Positions 1-11,675 are shown, counted from the stretch's first letter. The stretch: DNA of 64,000 bases from Pachyseris speciosa (GCA_016490735.1 JAEMWC010000454.1:206001-270000); one strand, 5' to 3'. The notes: generated by a model not told the origin, from the letters alone. Program-made: numbers and translations.

Positions 1-75
1 GGTGTAATGGCTGATATCGCGTGGCCGATGAGCCAGTCCAACTCTAGAATCGCATTATCCAATGATAAAATTTTT

Positions 76-195
76 CAAATGAAGAATGATCCTCGCAGTT
101 GTGAACGCAATTTATGCAATTGCGAAAAGAACCCTGAAAAAAATTCAGGACTTCAACGGGGTTTGAACCCGTGACCTCGCGATTACCGGTGCGAT

Positions 196-221
<26 letters not shown>
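76..221 (-). repeat. tRNA-derived SINE, head complete
   Basis: On the minus strand the head (149-221) reads like a tRNA: GGCTTCA/TGAAGTC acceptor arms, an A-box TAGCTCAGTTGG, anticodon region CCGGTAA (GGT) and B-box GGTTCAAAC. The anticodon stem pairs poorly and position 33 is C, so a working tRNA-Thr is unlikely. It runs into a body (cctgaatttttttcagg, then gcaattgcataaattgcg) that recurs at 267-412, as expected of a SINE rather than a single-copy tRNA gene. Confidence 0.72.
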
Positions 222-236
<15 letters not shown>

Positions 237-266
237 AGGTCAATTGTGGGTTCATATGTTCCCGTG

Positions 267-412
267 AAAGAAATGAGCATGAAGATATATGAAATGAATC
301 ATATATGAACTGCGGAAATGAAATCAAATGAAGAATGATCCTCGCAGTTGTGAACGCAATCTATGCAATTGCGAAAAGAAGCCTGAAAAAAAATTCAGGA
401 CTTCAACGGGTT
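267..412 (-). repeat. Second copy of the same SINE, head missing
   Basis: Repeats the body of the element at 76-221 (gaagaatgatcctcgcagtt, then gcaattgcgaaaagaagcc) in the same orientation. It breaks off after aggacttcaacgggttt where the tRNA-like head should begin, and continues further at the other end. Confidence 0.7.
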
Positions 413-1004
413 TTATCTTCACGATCTTTAATCTTCACGGGGTTTTATCTTCACGATAAAATTTTTAATGACAAAAGATACACCACAGCTCGTTATGTGT
501 GGCACCCTGTGCCCTGAAGAAATTGTTTGCTTTTGGCCGCGGGTGAAATTTGATTTGAGAGGGCCCGCGGAGCAGTTTTTAAGGTGGAGTGGGGTCGGGG
601 GGAGGGGGGGTGCTCTTGTATTTTCAAGTGAAGGGAGGGGACTAACTCTGAAAATAATTAAACGCATATAATTCCGTTTAATTCATAAGCTTTCTCCAGC
701 AGTTAACATATTTTATTAACTCAAAAAAATCTAGTGATATCCTTTTCTACACTTTTCAACTCAATTCAAGCATTTAGAGAAAGGGGTTAGTGACAAAATA
801 AACTTTGTAATCACACTTCACGTAATCTGTAAACGAAAGTAGAGTAAAAAAAACTTTGCTTCATTTATTCGCGCTACTGTCACGAAATCGTATTCTCTGA
901 ATGTACGGAAAATCCATTTTCGATTTCAACAAATTCATTTGCTGCGTCAGTAAGGCAAAGTTTGTCTGTTCTGTCTTTGTGACTGTTTACTGACTGAACC
1001 TTTC

Positions 1005-1345
1005 ATGAGTCTCTTCTTTGAGCCTTTCTTGACTAACTCTTCAAGAGTTATTTTCACAGACAACATAGAAAACTTTAAAACGCGCCTTATCTCTAGAAGT
1101 TACCCTAAGAAAATGGTTGAACAGATACTCTCAGAAATTAACTATGCGGATAGAAAAACAGCTCTAACACAGAAACAGAGAACGCACAAGAAGCTTTAAC
1201 CCTTCGTGACGCTATTTCAATCATCTTTACCGTGTTTGAAAAACATACTAATGGACAAATGGCACCTAATACAAGAACAACCATTACTCAGAGAGATATT
1301 CAAGGAACCTCCCTAGTGCTTTCTTGTAGAAAAGGAAAAAGGGTC
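1005..1345 (+). mobile_element. Penelope-like element fragment, C-terminal part of reverse transcriptase
   Basis: One frame reads LISRSYPKKMVEQILSEINYADR..., an in-frame TAA, then PFVTLFQSSLP..LKNIL and DKWHLIQEQPLLREIFKEPP. This order and spacing is what I know from the region after the catalytic core of Penelope-like elements (GYP...LSEV, PFV..., KW.LI, FKEPP). It is open on both sides of the single stop and ends at a 19-base C run (1348-1366). A dead remnant. Confidence 0.72.
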
Positions 1346-1347
1346 TG

Positions 1348-1366
1348 CCCCCCCCCCCCCCCCCCC
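1348..1366 (+). repeat. Homopolymer run of C (19 bases)
   Basis: Uninterrupted C run directly after the Penelope-like fragment, followed by GC-rich sequence to about 1390. Confidence 0.9.
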
Positions 1367-1619
1367 GGCCCATTCCCCCGGCCGGTCCCTGTTTGAGAAG
1401 CGAAAGTGTATCAGTGCTCATGGGCATTAGGCTCGTTTTTAGCCAGATTGGAATTTTGAGTTCCAACTTCGGAAGTGCGCACTGTGGGAAAAATTTCTTA
1501 GAACTTTGGAGTTTTACTTCCAAATTGGGTAAACGGAAATTTGAAAAGTCAAATTCAGAACGTTTGTAAAATTAATGTTGTTGTTCTTAATCTCGATTTC
1601 CAAAATTTGAAGCGTTCAG

Positions 1620-1828
<209 letters not shown>

Positions 1829-1926
1829 TACCTACTTCAGACGGCTGGTGTTAGATATTAGTTAAAACATGGCGACTATTGCCTTTACCAACAACTGTGG
1901 TTCAATCCTCCTGCTTTTCGTTCCAG

Positions 1927-4900
1927 ACCCTTCAAAATGGCAAGATGTCTGCCAGTCGGGAGAGAAGCAATCACCGATCGACATCAAAGGCGCAACACAT
2001 GACAAAGGCTTGGGTACATTCGCCCTTAAAAATTATGACAGGAAACCCAACTTCAATTTCACTGCTTATAACAATGGCCACGGCCTAAAAGTGGAATTTT
2101 CTGAACTGCATTACGAAGTGAGTGGAGGTGGACTAAGCGATACTTACACAACTGTCCAGCTTCACATCCATTGGGGATCAAACAACTCAGTAGGATCCGA
2201 ACACACAGTATACGGCAAACAGTACGCCGCTGAGGTATTTGTTTGTTTGTTTACATATAAACAGGCAGTGGCGTCAAGCCATTGGCCTTGCCTCCTTCAT
2301 CTCCATACGTAAAACTTGAAGAGGACGTAAAAGAACCCACACACTGATCATAAATAGTAGGGGATGTAGTTCCTGGTGCTTCTGGTGTATCCTATCACAC
2401 ATCACACACACAGGGTTGGGTGGAGGCTGGGCACTGGGCTGACCACCAGTCCCCAGAGCCTCGGTTGGTCACGCCTTGGCGAGGAGAAGGACTGATGATC
2501 ATCATTTTTTGTTGCTCGCCTTGAACCCAACATTTCCAACAAGAAGCTAGCTTAGGTGCAGACGTCTTATGGCATGGCGATTGATTGTTTTTCTCTTTAG
2601 TATGCCAAACAATGCTCTTTCACCCAAAACAACCTTTTTCACAGAATGGGAAGGATACTTCACAAATTAATGTGATCAAGTAAGCTGAAGCCACTCTAAG
2701 GGCACCAAGACCACAAGGTAGCATTACCCCTTAAACACGAACACGCGCTATATAAGGAGTGGTACCTTAGGTACGTTCGGACTATTTGTCAATCAACCGT
2801 CGGCCCATACAGAACTCCGTGAAAATTTGTGCAATAAAAGACCGCTTCTGAGCAACAAGTTTATAGTATTTTGTGTCTTTCTTGTTTTCGAGTTTCTCAG
2901 TGACTTTTATTGCCATGGAAGAATATGTGGAGGTTTGTATGTTCTGAAATTGCCGTGCCAATGTTAGAACGTTTCGATTTATGGCGCTAATTTTGAAATT
3001 CCAAATGATTTGCTTACGCCACCGCACAATGGTGACAGTAAAACTAAAATGCAAATGAAACAGGGGGCGGAGCTTTGCCTTTTATAGCGCGTCTTCGTGT
3101 TTAAATCTACCAAAGCAAAGATTGAGCCCAAACATTAGCAGCCATCAGACAGCTGTTTCGGCCTTGTTAGGCCTCATCAGCATGGCATAGTTAATGCTCA
3201 GGCTCAACTACCCACATATCAATAAAACAAGCAATGAAAACGTAAAGCTTGTGGGATGTGGCTGGAGTGACAAGGATACTTCACAAATTAATGTGATCAA
3301 GTAAGCTGAAGCCACTCTAAGGGCACTAAGACCACAAGGTAGCGGGCATTACCCGTTAAAGAATGGATAAGCAAGAAACAGAAAACTGACTCCTTTAGTC
3401 TGTAAGCTTAACCGTTACTGTTTGTCTCACACAGTTGCATTTTGTCAGCTACAACACAAGATATCCCAACATCACCACAGCTCTGGGCCACCCCGATGGA
3501 CTAGCAGTTCTTGGAGTTTTAATCGAGGTAAAGTAGTCTTGATTTGACACAAAAAAGAAACTGACATATCATAACAGAAAGGAATCCACTGAAGAATGAC
3601 AAAGCCTGAAGCGTTTGAAATTCTCTTGTAATCTGTGGCACTTTCCCCGGCTAAAAGATTTTAATTTTTGACATAAGACTATCCCGCGTATTAGTGCAAG
3701 GTAACTATTTTCCAAGTTTATTCATTTCGTGTTATCAGTTCTTTTGGTAGCTTACGTGGGGACATCAACCATTATACTCTTCCTGACAAAGAACGGCCAT
3801 TTTCTTGCAAAATGAAAGCGCAACACTCAAGCAATATTTCTTGGTTTTCCTGAGAAACAAAACAGTAATTTCTCATGTGCTTTTGGGTTACATAGCCAAC
3901 TTCGTGCTAGGCAGCTCGTTAACTTTCTACGATCTCGGACCAAAACCAAAGAAATTGCTCTAGCCAGTAACAACTGAAGACTAACTGACGAAAGAAAATA
4001 TGGCAAAGAACCTCAGTCGAACCTCCTCTTGCGAGCACCTCCCACAAGCGGACTCCTCTCAAAAGCGGACACTAACGAGGTGTCCTGTAAGCGGACGCCT
4101 CTCGCAAGCAGAGGTTCGACTGTAATAGTTTAAGACCTATTGCCTTACAACGAGGGAGCTCAGATCAATCCGTGCCACATGATCAAATCACGACAAAACT
4201 AAAATAAATTTGCAGGAGATCCAAGAGTTACAAATACAATAGTTTGTGTTCTTTATATAGCGGCTTTTTAACGGTGTAACCGGCTTATAACTGCATTGCA
4301 AAGAGAAGATCATTGCTTTCAAAGTATACAAATACAAATATCTGCAAAGTGACCTTTTCTGTATCCCATCGCATTTAGAAGTGATGCCACAAACTTAGGG
4401 ATAACATGTTTGACTTTAAATTTTTGAGGATCATGTAAAGAGAGCCCGGCAAGTACGGCGAGTGACAGTGGTTGTTTACCATTTTAAAAAAATCCGGAAA
4501 TTTCGGTTGGGAATTTTCGTTCGGAAGGAACGGTACGTTTTGTTTACCATTTTCCTAAAATTTCCGGATTGTCACGTCGCGCTCCCTGATTGGATAGATT
4601 ACGCTCGGCCAAAAGCCAAGAGGACTGAAACTAGTACGAAACATCGAAACTCCCGTTTGTCGCGAGAATTTCCCAGTGGGACGAGCCAAAAAAACGTTTA
4701 CCATTTACATTCCAACAGGAATTTACGGGAATTTGTGGTAAATGATAAACAACCAGTACTTTTAATTTGTTTCTTGTTGAACTTGTTGTTGTTGTCGACT
4801 GGTTTGGAGTGAAACAATTATTATTCCTCTTTTTCTCCCAGGTTGGAGGCAGCAATAACCCGGCGTTTTCATTTCTGGATGTCTGCGGTGACGTCACCAG

Positions 4901-6111
4901 CAGCGGTAATTTGTTTATTTGTTTTTTGTGCGTGTGTTTTTTGTTTTTGTTTTTGTTTTCCACACCTTAAAAAAGACAGAAATACCGGAACGTCGGTGTT
5001 CAAATTAACACATACACCGAAAAGAAGAACTCAAATTACCTAGTCCAAAGGCACTGCGCACCATACATTATCGTCAACTTATCTGTTCGTAGAGAAATAG
5101 CGAAAATAGGAAAGATACTTAAAGCTACGTTGACTAGGCCGAGAGTTTTCATCGGTACCTGACTGAAACGTCATTTTCTTGTCAAGTTGAACAAAATAAA
5201 TTGAAGAAACCATTAAGTTTTAGAAGTATCCACAGTACACTCAGTACCGCCTCCAAGGCCACTCTGAAATAATCTGTCAGAAACACAAATATGTGGGTCG
5301 ACCAATGTATTCACCATTGCCACCGAGATTCCACTTTACACCCTTCATCACTAAAGGCCGGGCATACAAGAGGGGTTAGTTGGATGGATTGTAGCTCCTG
5401 AGGAAGGTCGTACAGGGGTCCCTGTCTCACGATTATTTGACGAATAGGGACTTTCAACCTAAGACTTCTTGCAGGTACCTATCACTGGGAATCATCCTTG
5501 CCTGTGAAACGACCTTTTAGCATACCCAAGGTTGTAATTCTTGAGCGACATCAATTTTTGTTCATTCTTTACCCAAAGAAAACAACTTCTTTTACTGTAC
5601 TTTGCCTCGTTTATTCAAAAATATTCATCGAGTTCTCTCTCTTATCTCTTCGTTTCATGTGATATGTTTCCTCAGGCACAAATAAAACTATACCTCCCTT
5701 CGAATTCACCCCCATATTGCCCACCGACGATGCCAAGTTCTTCCGGTACAATGGCTCCCTCACTACTCCTACATGTAACGAGGCAGTCACGTGGACAGTT
5801 TTCAAGGATGCCGTCAAGATATCGCAAAACCAGGTAAGTATTCAGTTCACTGTCGGCAGTAACTCGTGTTATAATTGGCTTTGCTTTGCTGCGCTTTGTG
5901 ATTAGTTGGCGAACATCGCGCCCCTTTTTTCAACCAATGAGATGGAAAAGCAAAACCAATCGCAACAAGCATTTTCCACGCTTCACTTTCGCGCTGATAC
6001 TCCCTTACTGTTCGAGCTGGTCAAGAGAGTCACGGCCGTAAATATTCATTATGGCAATTCATTCAGTTCTCAGTTGCGTTATCTTCATTGAGCGGCTGTC
6101 TACTTCTACTT

Positions 6112-6149
<38 letters not shown>

Positions 6150-6845
6150 ACTACTACGTGTTGTAACACCAAAACCAAAACAAAACAATTACTCAGACCA
6201 ATCACAACAGAGGCACACGGCGCAATGACAAAAATGTAGGTAACTTTCTAGTTAAAAGCGCATTCAAAACGACTCAACAACCTGGCACTTTTAAATGCGC
6301 GCGCTCGCGATGAAAAACTTGTCCTTTCATTCAAAACACTGACAAAATATCGGGCCCTAAGCGATCTGTTAAGATCAATGATCGTTTCACGTGTACCTCC
6401 GCAAATGTTATCTATTGCATAACCTGCACATTATGCAAAAAGTTATACATCGGCGAAACAGGAAGACGACTAGGTGACCGATTCCGAGAATATCTTCGTG
6501 ATGTTGAGAAAGATGACAAAGACGCATCCAAACCTGTCGCTCGGCATTTTAATCTCCCTAACCATTCCAAACAACACATGTCGATCTCCGGCCTTTCCCT
6601 ACATCAAGGTACCACGGAAAGCCGTAAAAATCTCGAGCAAAAACTGATCTTTCAAATTGGCACTCTTAATCCCCACGGTATCAACGAGCGCTTTTCATTC
6701 AATTAATTTATTCCTGTTTTTTCACGTTACCATGTTACCACCAATAGCGTAGCTCCATTTTCTGTATATAAACCATACACAACCCACAATTCCTCGATTC
6801 GCTCCGACGAAGGGCTAACGCTCGAAACGTCAGCTAATCGAATCC

Positions 6846-6876
<31 letters not shown>

Positions 6877-6908
6877 CGTTGATAAACCAAATTTTCGTGT
6901 TTCACTCC

Positions 6909-6954
<46 letters not shown>

Positions 6955-7395
6955 TTCATTTGTCTAGTAAAGCAGTTAACAAGAAGTATTAAAAGTAACA
7001 TTGATCCAACATCATAATGAAGATTATATGGAAACTCCTGTGTGCTTGACTACATTCCATTGGATTATTAAGATAAATTCTTAGCAATTGAGTCTGGTTG
7101 AACGTTCTCACAGAGAAACGTTTGCTCGGCACTTTCTTAGTCTCTTTGGTTTCTTCCCCAGATGAATCTTCTGCGTAGTCTCAAATTTCCAGACGGTAAC
7201 CCGATGGTTGACAACTTCCGCCCAGTGCAGAAACTCCACACCCGAAACATCCTGTCCAGTTTCGAGGTCAGGGAGCCAACGACGGCAACTGAAACCACTT
7301 CTGGTACAAAGGAACCCACGGGTAGCGCATCTACTGTCAAGATGACCGCTGGCTTGTTGATCTTTATGTCGCTTGCTGGCTTTTTTTTGCTTTAG
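1927..7395 (+). CDS. alpha-carbonic anhydrase, extracellular, probably GPI-anchored (copy 1, exons 2-6)
   Basis: Visible exons: 1927-2234, 3435-3527, 4842-4905, 5676-5833 and 7162-7395. All have AG/GT borders and consistent phases (2-nt start, then 0, 0, 1, 0). It would catalyse CO2 hydration at the cell surface. The family landmarks are all present: QSPIDI near the start, NNGH (proton-shuttle His64), VQLHIHWG (zinc ligands His94 and His96), GSEH (Glu106), ELHF (third zinc ligand His119), SLTTP (Thr199) and DNFRPVQ near the end. Cysteines in DVC and TPTCNEA match the disulfide of secreted isoforms. After the catalytic domain comes a Thr/Ser/Gly-rich linker and a hydrophobic tail (KMTAGLLIFMSLAGFFLL) with no cytoplasmic residues, which suggests a GPI anchor rather than a through-membrane segment. 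The 5' exon with the signal peptide is not seen. An ATG at 1869 reads through the acceptor, but that stretch is out of frame in copy 2, so I treat it as intron. Confidence 0.93.
2320..2510 (+). repeat. SINE-type core sequence (unit 1)
   Basis: Contains ggacgtaaaagaacccacac followed by agtaggggatgtagttcctgg. This core recurs at 12779 (unit 2), 24650, 53690, 61430 and, reversed, at 10880. It is present in both carbonic anhydrase introns, so it predates the duplication. Confidence 0.65.
2650..3359 (-). mobile_element. Hammerhead-ribozyme-bearing retroelement (non-autonomous Penelope-like/retrozyme-like), 710 bp
   Basis: Present in the copy-1 intron and missing at the matching site in copy 2 (about 13120). 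Direct repeats AGAATGG at 2643-2649 and 3360-3366 look like a target-site duplication. The ends carry a near-identical direct repeat of about 75 bp (2652-2728 and 3280-3357). Internally, ttaaacacgaacacgcgctatataag at 2732 and an inverted version at about 3078-3105 form a subterminal inverted pair. Each has a TATA-like stretch. A hammerhead ribozyme lies at 3122-3207 on the minus strand. No protein is encoded. Penelope-like elements of animals are known to carry hammerheads in their terminal repeats, which is why I place it there; retrozymes are the alternative. Confidence 0.75.
3122..3207 (-). ncRNA. Type I hammerhead self-cleaving ribozyme
   Basis: The minus strand reads ctgatga, stem II ggcc-taacaa-ggcc, gaaa, then cagctgtc. 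This gives C3-A9, a four-pair stem II, G12-A14, and a self-complementary stem III (ACAG/CUGU) with no loop. Cleavage is predicted after GUC, between 3148 and 3147. Stem I pairs gccat with atggc, catta with taatg and ttgagcc with ggctcaa, separated by internal loops. A loopless, palindromic stem III is typical of the minimal hammerheads in animal retroelements, which often act as dimers. The G/U positions next to the core need a one-base bulge, the only blemish I see. Confidence 0.83.
4470..4754. mobile_element. MITE, 285 bp, in carbonic anhydrase copy-1 intron
   Basis: Terminal inverted repeats GGTTGTTTACCATTT and AAATGATAAACAACC, flanked by AGT at 4467-4469 and 4755-4757. Copy 2 has the uninterrupted site gacagtactttc near 13855. 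No coding capacity. Confidence 0.82.
6101..6157 (+). repeat. (CTA/CTG)n trinucleotide tract
   Basis: Runs of cta and ctg triplets inside the copy-1 intron, absent from the matching spot in copy 2 (about 15155). Confidence 0.85.
6314..6960 (+). mobile_element. Penelope-like element 3' end with GIY-YIG endonuclease domain
   Basis: The frame ending at the TAA 6704-6706 is open from 6314. It reads ...DRFTCTSANVIYCITCTLCK KLYIGETGRRLGDRFREYLRDVE, then ARHFNLPNHS and NLEQKLIFQIGTLNPHGINERFSFN. VIYCI/LYIGETG is the GIY-YIG nuclease signature of Penelope-like elements, with the following R and E residues and the zinc-linked CxxC in place. After the stop comes the common 3' tail gacgaagggctaacgctcgaaacgtcagc. 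The reverse transcriptase part is missing, so this is a 5'-truncated insertion in the last intron of carbonic anhydrase copy 1. It is absent from copy 2. Confidence 0.85.
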
Positions 7396-7493
7396 GCATT
7401 ACGTCAAGAGAAGCTGAAGTAGTTTATTATTATAATACGTTTCTTTCTTTCTTTAGAGCGCCACAGGGACTCTCGCCTCATCTTGGTGAATCT

Positions 7494-7499
7494 AATAAA
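7494..7499 (+). promoter_or_regulatory. poly(A) signal of carbonic anhydrase copy 1
   Basis: AATAAA lies 98 bases past the stop codon. It is conserved at the equivalent place in copy 2 (16810-16815). Confidence 0.6.
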
Positions 7500-8821
7500 C
7501 GTTACCGTGAGGAACGATTTTGAATTTTAGAGAGTGTTATTTGAAAGAGCATTGGAATCGACTCCGTTTTTTTTTTTTGAACGGGAGGTCTGAAACAGAG
7601 ATACTAACCGAAACCGTAGTAATTAGACCAAACCTATTCTAGGGCGCTTTTCTTTGCATGGGACACCCGGTTGTTCCGGTGGTAAATCAAATGGTAACGT
7701 ATTTACATTCGGCGGAACTAAGCTGTAAGTGGCAGTGACAAAGAACGTAAATATTTTCCTGTTGGTATGAACGATCGCGTGTTGGAATGGTGTTAATTGA
7801 GTCTTTTGTTGTAAGTGTTTATAAGGTTTGCTCATAGTTCGAGCTGCACACCCGCTTCTGTGGTTGAGTCGTGAATATAAATAGGAACAGACTTTTCCAC
7901 TAGAATTTTTCGAAGAAAAGGTAATTCCTCCTGAGGTATTCCTCTTTTCTCGTTTTTACCAGAATGATCGAAAACTCCTGTACCATCTGCGGCGTCCCAC
8001 TAGTTCCATGCTCCTTGGTGAATTAACGCGCGGTTTGGTGCTGTTTTGGTGAATACCCAGTCTCTTAAAGAGTGACTCAGCGCAAAAGAAACACGCTCGT
8101 CCCGTTCCGTTTTTATTGAGGAAAATTTGTCCTGTTCCTTTTAACAGAAAATTCTCCCCGGTTTTTCCATTCAAATGGAAAGCGCCCCTAGTCGCAGTTG
8201 CTCTAAGAGCAATTAACTTTATCCAGATCACAATGAAAACGTTTTAGTTGTAGCACATTCTATCTGCGGAATGGCGAATTATGCCCTGGATAAAGAAATC
8301 AACAACCATTGTCGTTTCATTATTTTTGGTACGGAATGAAAGCTCGGCTAAATTTCTGAATTTTCTCAGTGGCCGCAGTTCTCGCCGTTTCTCCGTTCGA
8401 GGTCTCGCACTAGCGGACCGCGAATTGATGATTTACAATGCCGTTATTTTGATAGAGAGCGAGGGCTTCCTCTGGTGAAGTGTAGTTGTTTTCGATTGGC
8501 TGTCGGGAAAGCAGTGGAACAGGTTGTTTTTTCTTTCGTTTTTTTTAAAGTACCAATCAGTCAATATGACTGCCCTTTCGTTATGGCCCTAAAACGCACA
8601 ATTTGTGGAAGCATTTTCTGTTGGTGGAAGTTATTTTCTTGTCTAATAAACCTTGTTTAAAAAAAATGCTATTACCCTGTTCATGCGATCCTATTATATG
8701 GACTGTCAGTAGTCATACTAAGCCCTTAGTAGATCAAATTTTTCCCTTCAAAATCGTTGCTTGGTCAAATGTATGGGTCGTGAGATAATGGCAATAATCA
8801 ACGAACAATTTCTCTCAACTA

Positions 8822-8862
8822 TACCCTGCGAGCAGAGGCCCTTCGATCTGCTTGTAGGGTAT
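8822..8862. repeat. Truncated copy of the palindromic CCCTGCGAGCAGAG MITE family
   Basis: Reads ataccctgcgagcagaggcccttcgatctg... and ends in tagggtat. It is a partial copy of the elements at 36841-36906 and 38487-38568. Confidence 0.6.
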
Positions 8863-9394
8863 CTCAACTACCAACAAAAAACAAAATGTAGGAGAACATG
8901 CACGTTGAAAACGGAGTCCAAAGGGATTCACGGTGGGTGGGGTAGTGGCATGTGCCTTTGCAGGGGATATGGTTCGAGGAATCCGGTAAGGGCTATTCTT
9001 ATTCTCGTACCCAGAGCCTTCGCTACCTTTCACCAGCGGCTGAGAATTCCTCAAGCATGCGCTCCAGGGTTGTGAATGAGTATGAAAGGTGTTTTTTGCA
9101 CATGCCACCGGTTGCACGGATTTACTACGAGTTAGTCTGCATAGCAGGCATATATGGTGGCGAGCGAGGACTGAGTACTTTCTTTGCCAAATTTCTTGAA
9201 GCCATCTTGGAGGGAGATGTGAATGTGAATACAAAATATGGTCCGGCAGTGAGGGTTAGAAGTGCATGCGCACCAAAAAGACGCCCACACTACACTGCAG
9301 GCTGACTACGAGTTGTGTTTGTTTCATTGCATTTGTTGTCCGACAGCCATGAGAAAAGATCAGAAAACCCTTTAACTTACAAAGTTGCAACAAG

Positions 9395-9395
<1 letters not shown>

Positions 9396-9445
<50 letters not shown>

Positions 9446-9463
9446 CGCGCGCGTGTGTGTGTG
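9396..9463 (+). repeat. (GT)n(GC)n(GT)n microsatellite
   Basis: Alternating purine-pyrimidine tract with a GC core, a sequence type able to adopt Z-DNA. Unit 2 lacks this stretch (the unit-1 sequence 8950-9660 is deleted there). Confidence 0.93.
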
Positions 9464-10095
9464 AAGTATTGTGTGTGTATGTGAAGTAGTGAAACAAGGC
9501 CGGAGTTTTTCTGAGAAAGTTCTTCGTCTACACTTGTTTTCTTTTTTGTTTTTAAGTGTTCGTTACTGATCCACTTGCAAAAGAAAACGATCGAAGGCAC
9601 CAATTTGCTTGTTTTCAAAGACATTTTAAAACGACGTCTATTCTTAAAGGGGGCAAAAGGTTGGCGTGAGGTATTGTAATAAGAACACCACAAAAAGCGA
9701 AATCATGTGTGACACTCATCGAAATTGTGTGACCAGGTACGACAAAAGTATCACCTTATTTTGATGAGCACCAAAAGCATCTTCGCACAAATCAAAGCTA
9801 CATTCGACAGAACTCTGACGCTACCTTGACAGCATTCAAAAGCGCATTACTTTTGTGGCCTTTGAAGCAAAGACTGCCTTGAAAACACACCTTTACCACA
9901 TGTCAAATGTGTTTGGAGAAGGCGATTTTTCGTAACGTGTTACCGACGCATTGATCTAGGTGTTGCCCTTTTTCTCGCGATTAACGGCTTGATTCCTTTT
10001 TTTCGTTGTAGCCTGTGTGATATTTCAATATTGTCCGCTTCAAGCTCGACACCAATGGCAGATGCCACACGGCAAACAATTTCATCAGTCGATAG

Positions 10096-10600
10096 TTATA
10101 TGTCCTCGGGAATACATTGAAAATCCAAAGAATTTTTCCTGGAGTACTGTTTAAGGTCATCGAAGCTTACCTGGAGCTCAGCTAGATCTTCTTGTTGAGA
10201 CTTCGCTACATCAGAGATTCTCTTCAGTTCCTTTTCCAGAGAAGCAACATATCTGAAATGATTTTGCATGTCTTCCTTAAGCTTCGTGACCTCGTGGTTG
10301 TTCTCGGCGACGGTGCTTTTGAGTTCGGCAATGTCCGAAAACATTTTGCCGTGCCTTGATAAAAAGAGTGCTAACAGGACTTAACAGTGCCTTGGATCGA
10401 AGTTAGCAGGCCGTAAATATCTTTCATATTCGGTTCTTTCATGTCGGCTGCTTTGCCAGAGTCGGATCCGGTTGTCTCGGTGTTGGTCGGGGCCGCCATG
10501 TTCGATTTCTCAGCTCGAGGTTGTTTGTGGTCTGGTGACACTATGTCGTCGCCGGAGTCTCTTTGTTGTCTCTTTGTATTTACCATTGATTCCAAATCAA
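10096..10600 (-). mobile_element. LINE ORF1-like fragment with coiled coil
   Basis: The minus strand first encodes a basic/acidic N-terminus (KRQQRDSGDDIVSPDHKQPR). After a stop it encodes a heptad-rich coiled coil ending LKQYSRKNSLDFQCIPEDI. A coiled coil closed by a QYSRxN.L.F..IPE motif is the usual layout of ORF1 or the inter-ORF region in cnidarian non-LTR retrotransposons. The two parts are separated by a stop/frameshift (around 10345-10371), so it is a dead remnant. It sits in the spacer between the two duplication units. Confidence 0.6.
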
Positions 10601-10734
10601 GAGAAGCTTCGGAGATAGTAGCTAAATGGAGCTATGACGAGGGTGCCGGAGACGGTAAGTTTAGACAAAGTTCACTCAGTTAACTTTTCCAATCCAGTTG
10701 TTCAACCGTTAAATAGTTTAGTGCCGGACAATTA

Positions 10735-10998
10735 TTTTATTTTATTTATTAGCTTCGCCAGAGACCTGGCAGGGACACTACAACAGCGTGCGCCAATTAC
10801 TGTTGGCCCGTAACTGCAAATCCCTCCCCCGTAACCACATTCTAGTAGAGATAGACCACCACACCGGGGACTACGTCGCCTACTCTTTTCGAACAGTGCG
10901 TGGGTTCTTTAACGTCCCACAGAATCAATTACTGAAGAGTTGTGAGACGGGGCCTACGGTTTATCGTCCTTGTCCTTATCGTCCTTACGAGTAGGCTG
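10735..10998 (-). repeat. SINE-family element, reversed
   Basis: The minus strand carries acgataaaccgtaggccccgt, tctcacaactctt and tgtgggacgttaaagaaccc, in the order seen on the plus strand at 53640-53740. It ends in an ATAAA-rich 3' tail (10735-10752). Confidence 0.7.
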
Positions 10999-11675
10999 TT
11001 ATCATCTCATATTCAACAAGCGCGAGTGAAATAATTTTTTATTGTAAACAGCCAGGAAAACCTACTAGCTTTTGCTGATTTAATTTTGCAAGGACAATCT
11101 GAAAACGATTTAAAGGCCGGTATCTCTTGGGTATGGAATCGCATTATCCAATGATACAGTTTTAATGACAAACGATACACCACAGCTCATTATGTGTGGC
11201 ACCCTATGCCCTGAAGGCATTGTTTGCTTCTGGCCGCGGGTGAAATTTGATTTCAGAAGCGAAAGTGTATGCTCACGGGCATTAGGCTCGTTTTTAGCTA
11301 GATTGAAATTTCAATTCCAAATTCGGAAGTGCGCACTGTGGGAAAATTTCTTAGAACTTTGGAGTTTTACTTCCAAATTTGGAAAACGGAGTTTTGAAAA
11401 GTCAAATTCAGAATGTTCGTAAATGTTGTTGCTGTTCTTAATCACGATTTCCAAAATTTGGAGCGTTCAGTCCGGGAGCGTCCGAATTTGGATCGTACGG
11501 TTCCTAACTCAGAAATGCACATTCTAGAAACCGCGGTTTGGAATGATGAGGAACAAGCAAAACGAACACTAGGAACACCATGACACCAGTTATTTGGTTC
11601 TTGCCTGACAAGAGATTTAACATGGCTGCAAGAAATTACACGTATGCTTAGATGCGTTTTTCCCTAATCGCCTTA

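Noticed and set aside
149..221. Functional tRNA-Thr gene
   Set aside because: Anticodon stem does not pair well, position 33 is C, and the sequence is joined to a repeated SINE body.
1869..1926. ATG giving MATIAFTNNCGSILLLFV in front of carbonic anhydrase exon 2
   Set aside because: The stretch ends in a good 3' splice site and the homologous bases in copy 2 carry an 8-bp insertion that throws the ATG out of frame; treated as intron.
4631..4963. 110-codon minus-strand frame
   Set aside because: Overlaps a MITE and a real carbonic anhydrase exon on the other strand; low complexity.
7623..8231. Two minus-strand frames (70 and 91 codons) preserved in both duplication units
   Set aside because: The flanks are almost identical DNA, so shared open frames prove nothing; no domain, and amino-acid changes are not biased to silent sites by eye.
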